The notes beneath the pieces are model-generated. The model saw nothing but the letters and a program-made list of their open reading frames with translations. It had not been told where the DNA came from and did no database searches. This document shows positions 11,301 through 22,100 of a stretch of 64,000 nt of DNA, piece by piece; the first letter of the stretch is position 1, and every line of letters starts with the position of its first letter. The translations under genes were made by a program, and so were the position numbers. The stretch is from Zygnema cylindricum (Eukaryota; Streptophyta; Zygnematophyceae; Zygnematales; Zygnemataceae): the NCBI GenBank assembly GCA_037447655.1, contig JBBHKE010000807.1, positions 62,001-126,000 on the forward strand, read 5' to 3'.

Positions 11301-14300
11301 TAGTTTATTGGTCTTGGATGATGCAAGCATATTCCATGGTCAAAAAAGGTTAGCTAACCTTTGAAGTCAACATCACATATGGTGAAGAAATTGCGAGACC
11401 ATCTGTTTCTTTGACTCGCTCAAAAAGCATAACGTGTTGGTCCGACATTGAAGACAAATCTATTCCATGTATGTAAGTCAAATTGGAACCATGTGTGCTC
11501 ACAACGTAGTCTGTTCTGGGAGGGCTTGGTTCCTGTAAATTGCAAACAGAAGGGCATCAGTTATCATTCCCAAGCACGAGCACCAACAAACCAGAAAGCT
11601 TTGACTTCAGGCTCATACCTATTGAACTTCAATACTCCAAAACATCTGTAAGTTTGGTTAAAATGCAGACCCGAGTGTGCCAGTCGGATATGGTGAATCC
11701 CATACACTCCTCAAACTCTCGGCGATTACGGTGTGGTACAAAAGCACCATACCCCATCCGTAAAACCATGGGCCGAGCAAAAAGCGTCTCGTCCAGATAC
11801 TGGGCAACAGCTTCCTGCAATTTAAAAGCAGGGCGTCATGAAAAGGGTTTCCTATGTATAAAAAGTCTCATTTACACGCATAAAATAAAACGGACTGACA
11901 AAGATTGCTTGAGATACAACCCAGCTCCTTTAAGCATATCAGGATAACCAGCAATTTCAAGGACTCTTTGTCAAGTTACCCTATGCCGCACATTTGAGAC
12001 AGTCAGATTTTCCAATGAAAAGAATATTCATACACTTCAAGCCCTCAATGTCACGAGTCAACAACACAGAAGACCTCCCTACTTAATCAGCATCGACAAC
12101 TTTTCCTCATGAAGGAAACCTATTGCGTTGTCTACATAAAGTGAAATGAACCAGGCAATAGCAATAATATCCTCGCACAACACCAAGAATTGAAACGTTT
12201 CAGTTTGTATAAAAAACAGTAACTTACATCTGAATCAGTGTCAGGAACGTACCTCCTCGACTCGCGGTACAATATGTAGTTGACATGGGGCAAGCCCTTT
12301 TCCGAAAACTGGGAGGCGTGCAGGTATATTAGTGTAGGCACTTCGATTTAAAGTGTCAATAAAAGCCTGCCAAACATGAATGTTCAATCAGAGAAGGCCA
12401 CAGCACGTTGTTAACCATGATTCTTAACGGACTAAAAGTAGAAATGGAAAACTGGGAAGCACGTGTCAATCGACACATGAAAAGACGAGCGCATATTTTC
12501 CACTTGTTTTCTCATTGGTTATTACTGTAGTTCACATGAATCTTGTGAGATGATCGGCACCAATATTGCCCAAACTAATTATGATGGGCAGTGTAGTTAC
12601 AGTTCTCAATGCCATAGCAAGCTGTTCCCAGAAAGGAGTGTGGAATATGTGCCATCAACCAGGTAATACATATTAGACAGAAAAGACTACTGCATAAGAA
12701 AAGAAAGTACAATTTCAGAGAAATGACAACTGCTAAATCAGCCAATTGCCATACAGTTCTATGCTGAAAGAATGCGCCATAAACTGGTGTGCACTTACCT
12801 TTCTCTCCCTTTCCGAGTGATTTTAAACACGAGGACTACAGTTATAGATGCACGCCAACAACTTTGGCTTAGATAGCGGACAGTTTGGCTGTTACATGTC
12901 ACATTCTTGTCCTATCCAATAACAAAACTGCAAGAGTCCTTGACACTTGCCTGGAATGTCCTCACATGATTGGCGTTTTTCTTGAACAGGCCAGCCAATA
13001 TCCGTGTACGATCATTGCAAATTGTTTCTAACTGAAAAAAGAACGACAAAGAATAACACACGTTTCAAGAGATTACCAGTTAACCACAACATAAAAGACG
13101 TAAAATAGTAACAATGTCGATTTACTTTCAATCTGTTATGTGGATGTCAAAGAATCAGAAATAGACTTGCTGAAAATACAATATCGTTGCAAAAGATTAC
13201 ATGGTCTGACTAAATTGATAAAACTGGAAACTACGGGATATTGGCTTCTTCAAGAGGAAGTCAACTCTTTTTCAAAACAAATGAATTGTAAATAACTTCC
13301 ATTGCAGAAAATTGCTATTTTCACTTCCTAGGTGCAGTATAATACAAGAAAAAGACAACAGCTAAAGCCATGAGTAACAACTGAATTTGTCCTTCAAGAA
13401 TCCCACTGCATCTCTAAACGTCAGATTAATTCTTAACTACAATACGGATAACATATATCGGTGAAAGCTCCACGAATAAAAAAGATACAGGAGACCGTTA
13501 CATCTGAACTCTAAGCTCAACGAGGACCTTCTATACATCCAATTTCAATGTCCAGTAAAAAAAAAAATCCTGCTTCCTTCATAACCATAGACAGAAGATA
13601 GAGAAAAGACAAAATATCCCAGCGTGTTGCTCCAGGCACTGTGTAAAATTATTATTTCTTCTATTCAAGTCTTTGTATAACAATCGTGAATACTGAGAAT
13701 ACCTTACGACAATAAGTAAAAATATGGCATCTCGCATTGACTGCTACTTCACCGAAACCCCGCATACTTGTACTGAATGGTAAAAAAAAGATTTTTTTTC
13801 TTGTCATAAATGTATGGACAGCTAAACTACTGATCAAATGTTCACCTTGAAAACTTGATGACGGAACCTAAACTGGAGAAAAAATCCAACTCAGTTTAGC
13901 TGCTAAATTACCAGCTGAAACCTAAGGCAATTTCTGATTGTGTTTTTATTTTTTAAGAAGAAACTAGTGATTATCACAAGGATAAAAGTAGAATTGGAAG
14001 CACATAAAACATATGAATCGAACTGACATGCAAGAAAATTATTTGACGCGCAGTAGCCAACTTACATGCACCCTTCGTTGTTCCTCATGGCTGTTTTTTG
14101 CCCAGTGGAACACATAAGCTGACACAGCGATGCCAAACAAATGGCAGAACAGAGATAATAATGACTGGCGATATAATCTTGGAACAAGAAAAAATTTGCC
14201 GTCATTAAAAGTGGTAGCAGCTTCAGCTTTTGCTATGCCGGATTTCCTGCTGACACGCTGACCATTTTTCTGCTGGACCCTATCCTGATTGGCAAAGCTA

Positions 14301-14416
14301 TCAGCGGAGCTTGAAGAGAAATCCGGAAACTGATTAGAATCCAGGCGTTCTTTTACATTCCGTCTGCTGAGAGACGGACGACTCGGAGCCCAGCGGGGAG
14401 GCGAGGCGGTCGCCAT
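2335..14416 (-). CDS. CHASE-domain hybrid histidine kinase 1, degenerate phosphorelay
   Basis: Sixteen exons: 14066-14416, 12951-13031, 12253-12366, 11671-11814, 11359-11532, 10034-10179, 9032-9395, 8403-8550, 7015-7216, 6389-6545, 5183-5754, 4681-4879, 3990-4276, 3376-3580, 2939-3108, 2335-2611. Phases agree throughout, giving 1196 aa. The chosen ATG has strong context (GACCATGGCG); an upstream in-frame ORF extension was rejected. Order: N-terminal membrane segment (about 84-107), CHASE domain (about 115-335), second membrane segment (about 440-460), HisKA-like helices (about 490-575), HATPase_c with GNAIKFT (634-640), VEDTGIGIP (776-784) and GGTGIGLS (807-814), a receiver-like domain (about 870-1000), and a receiver domain (about 1045-1180). 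The layout is that of plant cytokinin receptors (AHK family). The H box reads MTQEVRSPMQ, so Gln500 replaces His. In the receiver, the acidic pair reads DG, the phospho-Asp is Asn1097 and the conserved Lys is Thr1154. Inference: catalytically altered or a pseudokinase receptor. Confidence 0.92.
8210..8401. mobile_element. MITE with TACACCGCCCATC-type ends, at the exon 8 donor of kinase 1
   Basis: Left end TATACCGCTCGTCGCTATTAG and right end GAGATGGGCGGTGTA (reverse complement TACACCGCCCATCTC) are terminal inverted repeats. The ends begin and finish with TA, consistent with a TA target duplication. The internal part shares ACCCAAAATCATAA and GAGCCATGTGGC-like stretches with the copy at 40.0 kb. 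The right end abuts kinase 1 exon 8, and the GTAC of the splice donor lies in the terminal repeat. Confidence 0.75.
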
Positions 14417-14764
14417 GGTCGCGTCACTCTTCTCCTTCACCACCTCAAATCCAAAGACAGAAAGCGCATAACAGTGAACTTCTGAGAACCCAGGAAATGT
14501 CGGCGCTCGCCTAAGTAAAAAGTGGGATTCGTACGAATACGAATACCCGGTCACAGTACGGTTTAGTATTTAGTAAACGCATCGCTTTAGCCTTTAGGAA
14601 GTCAACACGATAGTGTCCAATGAACGTGGAGGATGCAGTATCGGGAGTGATGACCAAACCACCCGGTCAGATTGTCGTTGGTTTGGTGTCGCCAAGGTTC
14701 CAACTTTGTCGGGACTAGGCAAAAAGGACACAGAAAGGACAGAAAGCAGACAGAGGATTAAAAG
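14417..14764. other. Upstream region of kinase 1
   Basis: This should hold the 5' UTR and promoter of kinase 1, which is transcribed leftwards. The reading frame stays open upstream of the chosen ATG to about 14554, but that stretch has no recognisable domain. No TATA box or operator could be assigned with confidence. Confidence 0.4.
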
Positions 14765-15272
14765 CATAGTTCAAAAGTAGGTGAAAGTACGCCCATACAA
14801 TATGCCTATTGTAAGCAAAACATACAATATGACCTTAAGACCCATATTGTATTGGTCGCAAAATGAAAAAAAAAAGTAACAGGGTTGAGTTGCACATCGA
14901 TCGATAGAGAATTAAACGTCATGTCTAAATTTTGAAAAACATTCGGACAATTTTTTTTTTTTTTGTGAGTTTTGAGGTTTTTTGTATTTAAACCGTCAGA
15001 TTTAGAGGATCGAACGGTCGCTGATCAAATTAGCGATCTAAGACGATCACATGAAAAGCCCATAACACAACTCATCCTACGCCGTGTTAGTTCGCAAAAA
15101 AATTTCGTCCGGCGGCGTGCGCTGTACTATGATGATACGTCATATTCGTACGATCGTACAAGAGCGTGCACAAACGCACACACATACAGTATGCCTACTC
15201 TACGCGAGTTTTGTGCCAAGTTTTGTGCGCCTACCAAAGGCCTACCATATAAACGCCTACTTTTGAACTATG
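14765..15272. mobile_element. MITE family B, copy 1
   Basis: The ends are CATAGTTCAAAAGTAGG and its inverted form CCTACTTTTGAACTATG. The subterminal part carries a short palindrome of CATACAATATG units. Four more copies occur in this window (35.1, 35.6, 38.6 and 55.1 kb). It is about 508 bp with no coding capacity, so a non-autonomous DNA transposon. The superfamily is not determined because the target duplication is unclear. Confidence 0.8.
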
Positions 15273-15389
15273 AAACAATCTTTGCCTAGATAGCGAAATT
15301 TTGCTCCGCCCAAACGCTTTACAGCAGTGAGTACAAATGCATGCAGAAATCGTACAGATTTCAGAAAGTACAAATGCTTACGTAAACAT

Positions 15390-15613
15390 TGCACCGCGAA
15401 TCGTAATTAGAGTAATGAAAAAATTAGAGTAAAAAAACAAAAAAAAAACAATTAGAGTAATGAACTCTAATTTATGTGATAGAATTTTTTCACAGAGGAA
15501 GTTTAGTCTAATTTATTGAAGTATTCTATATTGGGTTATGTCGGCAATAATTATCCGCGATGAAATTATGAACACTAAATTACGTAGACGTACAAAATCT
15601 GTCAGTCCGTATG
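15390..15613. mobile_element. Truncated MITE family A copy (left end only)
   Basis: It starts TGCACCGCGAATCGTAATTA and matches the left third of the full element at 28.4 kb, including the poly-A stretch and CGTACAAAAT...GTCAGTCCG. The match stops where the LINE-like coding remnant begins, so the LINE either inserted into it or replaced its right part. Confidence 0.7.
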
Positions 15614-17690
15614 GTTTGGCCACAGATAAGCGTTGACAATAAAAAGAAGTAAGGACCGAAGGAGGAGGGCTCCCAAGTCCTCGGCGCTCGAAAGCACGTC
15701 GAGCGCAAGTACGGAGACACTCGTCCATTGCAACACCTCGACAACCAAAGATCTCGACCACCATCGGAATAAAGTCATCCATAGGGTCCCGGTGGGCACA
15801 CTCACGCTCCTTTGCCTTAGCGGCATCACGAGCCACCACCCCAACATGTCGAGCCGCCTGACCAACAACTGTAGCCGAAGTAGGGTTCACCGAAACAATA
15901 TCACCGAAGATGCGACGCGCACCATTAAGCAAAGCAACATCGATCCGACGCTTGGGGAATAATATGAGAAACCTCCCGACGCACAGAAAAGCCCCCCTCT
16001 GAAGCGATAGTTGCAACGGCGTCGGGAATAGTGTCGTGCGCCTGGATCAAATCTCCCCCATGGGAGCAACGAAGCAAATTGACACCATCGGGCCCCAAGA
16101 CGCGACCACATGTACAAACAAGAGAGCCAAGTAAAGGAGGATGGGGGAGGCCAAGGCGAAACCGGAGGGCGGTGGTGAACTTAGCCGGTGAGAATCGGAG
16201 AGTGGACAAAATCGGTGTAGCGAAAAGCCATGACCAAAAACCAGGTCCACCACAAGAGAGAAGATGGGCACGCGAAGAATTAGAGGGAAACGCCTTGAGA
16301 AGATCGGATTTAATGGCGGTAACAACCCGATCAGAAATCGATTCCTGGACACGCTCAACAGATTTAGTTACAAGGGTAGAGAAAATTGGCACATCCAATA
16401 GGGCATGGGGAGGAAGAGAACGTGACGCGTCCAATAGAGATCGTTGGAAGGCGAACACACCGTTTGAAACCCAGGGGATAAGAGTAGGTAGAACGGGGGT
16501 GCCCTCAACCAAGAAACGGGAAACAAGAGTAGAGGCAATAAGACACCAACTTCCCAAATAGACAGCGGGAGCAACACAAGCAATGGATAATATACCCAAC
16601 CCCCCAGTAGAGACAGGGAGGGATGCTTGAATGCGGGCCGATGGCCCAGACTCGCGATCAAATGCCCCACAACCTAACAGAGTGTGGAGGACATCCATGA
16701 GGCGATCGTCAAAAGCCGAGAGAGAGGAGATAAATGTCGGAGTGGGAGGGGAATTACGAGTATGGTAAGAAGGGCGGTGGGGAAAACACCATGTTAACAT
16801 AGCAAAATCAACTTGGGGATCGGGAAGGTGAGGAAGATCGTCCACTTGGGTCAGATCTATCTGTAAAGCATCATGAAGGAATTGGGTCACGAAAGTATCC
16901 GAACCAAGGGGGCAACCAAGCACCCGAATGCCATCAAAGGGAGAAGGGGTTTGAAAAACTTTGAGGGGAAGTAAACGAAAGTGGAATATCATGAGGAGAC
17001 CAAATAACACACCTCAAGGGCTAGACTGAAAGGTTGAGTTCGGCTAAACGTTCCTTGAAAAAATCATATGCCAACACGACTTGTTCTCTGGGCCCAATAA
17101 TGTGCATATCATCTACGACCGAAGGGAAAAGGCAATAAGGGAAGGCGGCTGCGGAGGCACGAAGGGCCCTGTAATGGGCAAGGGCGAAGAAAGGTCCGCC
17201 GAGAGGGTCGCTTTGGCGAGTGCCAGTAGCAGTGGAGAGAGGAATGAGATCACCATCGGTTGAGAAGGAAAGGCTGCTTGTCAAAGAATAGAAAGCCCTC
17301 ACAAAGGTGAATAATTGGACAATCGAAGATGGAGCCGCCATAAGCTCTAAAAAAATCACGTTCCGATCCACCATATTAAAGGCATTGGAAACGTGGACCT
17401 GAAGGACCAACCAATCCGGATGTACATCCAACAAAGCTCGAATCCCGTGGACCACGGCCTCACAACCCCCTCTCGTGGCCACTCCAAACTGATGGGAGAA
17501 AAATAATCATGGAAAGCTAGTTGGAGCTGGAGACATATCGCACGAGCCACCAATCTATATAAAACCTCTCCCACGGCTATAGGGCGGATCTCACCATTAG
17601 GTTTGGCGACCGCCACAAGGCGGGACGCCTTGAGAAGATCACAAATCCGAGGGGAACATCCCTACTAGCAATAAGGGAACACACTCGAAA
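15600..17690 (-). mobile_element. LINE-like non-LTR retrotransposon remnant (reverse transcriptase plus C-terminal region)
   Basis: Read leftwards, the sequence shows a reverse transcriptase in pieces: KPNGEIRPIAVGE at the start, then VATRGGCEAVVHG and VHVSNAFNMVDRN, then TGTRQSDPLGGPFFALAHY and SVVDDMHIIG. The last is the active-site box, VVDD where ADD is usual. A long C-terminal segment follows with CTCGRVLGPDGVNLLRCSHGG (Cys-rich knuckle) and then RRIDVALLNGARR and FIPMVVEIFGCRGVAM. The frame changes near 17.37-17.48 kb, near 17.01 kb and near 15.95-16.0 kb, so the copy is dead. GC content is clearly higher than in the surroundings. No 5' ORF or endonuclease was seen, so it is probably 5'-truncated. 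Confidence 0.85.
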
Positions 17691-17736
17691 AAACACATCG
17701 AACCCTGTTTACTTTTAAGCCATAGCAAAATCAATG

Positions 17737-18116
17737 TAGACCGCCCATCGCTATTAGAGTTAGTGAATTATTAGCGTTATTGCTTTGTTAGAATAAACTA
17801 AACCATGGCTAATTATGAACATGACTTCAGTGAGAAAGCACAATGAAAAACCATCTGAGTACATGGGAACGAAAAATGAATGTATTGAAAAACCGCACGC
17901 AGGTGGAAGCAAGCTTAAAGGTAAACGAAACTAACACGCAGAGAACAACAAAACGCATTGAAAGGAACAACAAGCACAAAAACAACCCACGCACCAAACC
18001 AAAAACCACCTAACCGCTTAATCATGGGCCACTTAACTAGTTGCTATAATGAACATTAGATTATGATTATGAGCAAAAAAGTTTAGTGATTGACTCAAAC
18101 AGCGCTGGACAGTGTA
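17737..18116. mobile_element. MITE with TAGACCGCCCATCGCTATTAG-type ends
   Basis: The left end (TAGACCGCCCATCG, then CTATTAGAGTTAGTGAATT) closely matches the left end of the copy at 62.79 kb. The right end CAGCGCTGGACAGTGTA is the diverged inverted counterpart. It is about 380 bp, roughly twice as long as the 62.79 kb copy, so it may carry an insert. It follows the LINE-like remnant directly. Confidence 0.65.
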
Positions 18117-19129
18117 CCCTAGTGTCCACCCTGGCAAAAGCAGAATTGGTTCAAATAGCTAATTTCAATAATGTTACTGTCAATGAGTATTATGAGAGTC
18201 AACCTTCAAAAGGTAGATACTGGACAATGATGACCGACTTCGTGCGTAAATATAACTTACCGGCAGAGAAACCTAATCCAATTGTCACACAATCTACACA
18301 TAAATTCCTTATAAATCCCTTATTACATTAGACATTTCCAACCACTGTCCAACGCATGGAAACATTTTGCCTCCCAATGCAAACACATTCTTGTAGATTT
18401 TCTGGAAAATTTGATATACATACATACAGTCCTTTCTCCTGGTCTGAAATTTTAATTCACTTTTCCTCCATGCCTTCTTTGTCCAATTGTACTCTTCCTT
18501 ACTAAAAAATCCATGCGTAAGCTTCACACAAACATCTCGGACCTTGTGCACATAAGCCACAGCTGTATTGCACAACCAGAAGTGAAGGGAAGGGCACATA
18601 TTAAATCCTACTTAAAGCTGCCTTTTTTCTTCCCAGTCACCTGATTGGGTGGATCTTAAAAAATCAAGGCTCAAATAGCGTGTTCCACTACGAAAGTCTC
18701 CAGAAGTCACCAGCTATTAAATTTAACAATTTATGATTGAATATAACATCAGGTCCATCCAGTCAAGAACTGCCAAGATCTTTACTTACAATTATTGGTG
18801 TGGTCCAAGCTTACATACAAACATACAATAATGGTCCAAGCTTAGATACATGAAACTCCGAATGATGCATACATTTCCTATTTCAAGAGACAATATGAAC
18901 AGGACGCATTTCGAAAGAGAAGACAATCAGTTATCATCGACCATTAACTGGACAAAAGACAAAAAATTGACCAGTTGTTCATAACTCTACAAACTGCTCT
19001 ATGCTAATCTGATAAACGAGGAGTAGGATTTCATTGAAGACGACCTATTCCATTCGTCCACGATGGTACCTCTCCCTGTTTCTAAATCTAGGACTCGCAA
19101 ATTTCTTAGGCGAAAGTGAAACCTTCTTG
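18117..19129. other. Intergenic DNA between the two kinase genes
   Basis: AT-rich DNA 3' of kinase 2 in its transcription direction. Short plus- and minus-strand frames here have no recognisable motif and the plus-strand one overlaps the right end of a MITE. Nothing was assigned. Confidence 0.4.
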
Positions 19130-22100
19130 TCAAAAAACTGCAAAAAATGCATTGATGAGAGACATCTCATTCAATGGCTTGACAAGAAAAACGTTTATTC
19201 CCGCCCGTTCAGATTCCACTCTTGCTTCAGGAGTGGTGTTTGTAGTGAGTGCAATAATAGGCGTTTGTTTCACCATATCCATTCGCACAGATGTCGCCTC
19301 ACTTTCCATGGCGCGAATTTGTTTAGTTGCCTCGATTCTGCCAATCACAATATGTATCCCTATTTGTCAGTCTTTCTGCAAAAATTGGTTTCAAAACTGG
19401 TCCCTTCCCTCCTTCAGACCAATGTTCCTTCATCTCTCGATAGCTCTGCTTTTCAGGGTGCAAAAGTTTTGTCAAACTCTAATTTGACTGGACAGAGATA
19501 AAGGCACACATGAACAGACGACTTCACATTTTTGTTCAAACACTAGATAAAGCAAGAATTGGAGGAAGGATAACTGACCGCAGTATCTTCAAGTGCTTCA
19601 AACAAATATAGCCCAATGAAAAAAAATGTTCATTCATACTTGACTTAAATATTATAAAACAACATGAATGTGCCAAACTATATTTGAGTCCAAACTGTTA
19701 GACCAATTAACCACAACAAGACAGCAACCTTATTGACGAAGTAGTTAGGCAATATCGATGGTTGTGAAAAGTAAATTACCCGTCCAGGTCGGGCATACGT
19801 AATGCAAGAATCGCACAATCAATATTGTGAGGTCGTCGCAACTTTCGGACAGCTTCTCGTCCAGAAGTAGCATACACCACTTCTTTTGCTCCCATTCTAA
19901 GAACAGTGGCTCCTGCCACTTTGCGGTTCACAAAGTTGTCATCTGCCACCTGTCAAGCAATGCATACAATACAGCCCCTAAATCATTAGAAAATGCATGT
20001 TGACTAAAGCGTAGTAGCTTTCTATGTGCCTAACTGAAAGGAAAAGATAGGCTTTCACTATCCAAGTTTGGAAAGAGTGGTCAAAATGAGAGACAGCGAA
20101 CGAGCACTTTACTTCACTGAAAACTTGGCATACACACACAAAGAATGGCCAAGATGAAACGCAAAGCATAACCCAGAATGCATGAAATAACATACAAAGA
20201 TCTGACATTATATCCCTGCAACTGGCGCTTTAAACATTATTCAGAAAATCAGCGTGTCAGCCAAAGGAATCACAGACTTCAACTGCCCCTAGTCAAAGAA
20301 TAACACTAATACATTCTTTACTTAGTCCCAAAACTCCTCACCAGAATGGTTTTATTCTTGAGAAGATCACCAACTTGTTGATGCGCAATACTTGGATTGA
20401 TATGCTGCTGGGAAAAGGTTTCAGGACGAAGAATTTGCTGGAGACAAAGGCTAAGAGGAGCCGCCCGGATGGGCTTCAGAAGAGTGGCTGAAAAATGAGC
20501 TTCCATGGCTTCTTTTCGTTCTTCATCAGTCAAACTGACATTCACAAAGCGAGAAGGTTGCATCTCAGATCCCACTATTCTTTGCCATGAAGAAGACAGA
20601 GATTACTCTTAATCAATTTACAGTAATAGGACATGGTAACTAGTTCATATGATGATTAACTTTTACACAATAAGGAACAGGGCAGTAACGGTAAGATATT
20701 ATAAAATCCTGTCTAGCTAAGAAGTTAAAATATGGAAAGGGGACAAGAAAAAACAGTGGTGTCCCTACTTCAAATACATCCTCTCCCAACTTTCTTTTAT
20801 CTACCTCCGACTGAGACGACCTCCCAGAAAACCAAATCCGAGAGCCATGAGTGCAAAAATCACATTAACATAGGCTGAAAAACCATGAATACCAAAGGCA
20901 GAGACAAGCACGACGAACTTCAACTGCCATCCCAAATTATTAACCCTCTAAATTGCAAACATAGCAACATTCATACCTGCAAGCCAAGAGAACTAACTTC
21001 GGCACAGAGACATGTTTCCAAATCTCCGGTGCTTGTTCGCTTCCACTCATCAGAAGTCGCCCAAACTCTAAGGGAGAGCCAGAACCCCCGGTATCAGCAT
21101 CCAGCAATACGACGTCCCATTTCTCCTGATCAGAGTTTACATTCTCAGAGCTTCCATATGAGACATTCTGAAGCATAGAATGCCGCAATGCCATAACAGC
21201 ACTGAAAATGTTGTCGCAAAGCTCCACTTCAAGACCCAAACGTCGTAGGTAGGCTGCCAAAACCTGGGCAGTAGAAGAAACCTTGACAGAGTGAGAAAAA
21301 ACTTACAAAAGCCAGAGAGCGTAAGTTATCTGGATTAAAAACAGCAGGATTGTATGCTTCTTTCCAAACTAACTCCACACTTTTGAATAACAGAAGAGAT
21401 CGGGATGAAAGGGGGCAATTGGAATGGGAGAGAAAACACCAATAACAGTATTATCATCCCACTTTTTTAATTCAAGATACATACTATAAAAGATGAGATC
21501 CATGGCAGCTGGAACTTGACTTTCAACTGACCTGTTGTCTTAAACTGCGTCCATCCACTACCATCGCCTTCTTTCCCCTCAAATCCAATGGACTCGGAAC
21601 CTCCCATGCATAATGACGCTGCTCTGTTTGGGCCTGCATTTCAGGACCTGATTTTTCAAGGTAAGGAAATTGTACATCGAACTTGAACGTGGTTCCTATC
21701 CCCAGCTGGCTCACGAAATCAATACTGCCATGCATCAAGTGAATCAACCTGCACACCAACAAAAGACGTATCAGTTACTTTAGCTCCACAGCAACTAAAA
21801 ACACGATATAATGTTTCCTCAACTAATGCAGAAATAGGCTTGACCAGGGCACAGAACCATTTTCGTCATTTGCAAGAATAGCATGTCAAGGAGACTCATC
21901 TCACCTTTCAGAAAGAGACAAGCCGATTCCTGTCCCTGCGTAAACTTGACTTGGATCCCTTTGCAATTGTACAAATGGCTTGAAAATGCGATCTTGCTCT
22001 CCCTCAGGGATTCCCACACCGGTATCCTCCACCTGAAACAGTAACTGTATTTGTTTTTCCTGTACTGGACTGTCCTCCCCAAATACCTTAGTATGTACAT

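Noticed and set aside
12560-12600. Possible MITE end (GATGGGCAGTGTA) in a kinase 1 intron
   Set aside because: Only one end was found, with no inverted partner within a plausible distance.
14417-14554. Longer N-terminus for kinase 1 starting upstream of 14416
   Set aside because: The in-frame extension has no features, while the ATG at 14416 has a near-ideal context and leaves an N-terminal region of normal length before the first membrane segment.
18086-18331. Plus-strand open frame of 81 codons between the kinases
   Set aside because: Its start overlaps the right end of a MITE and the translation matches no family I know.
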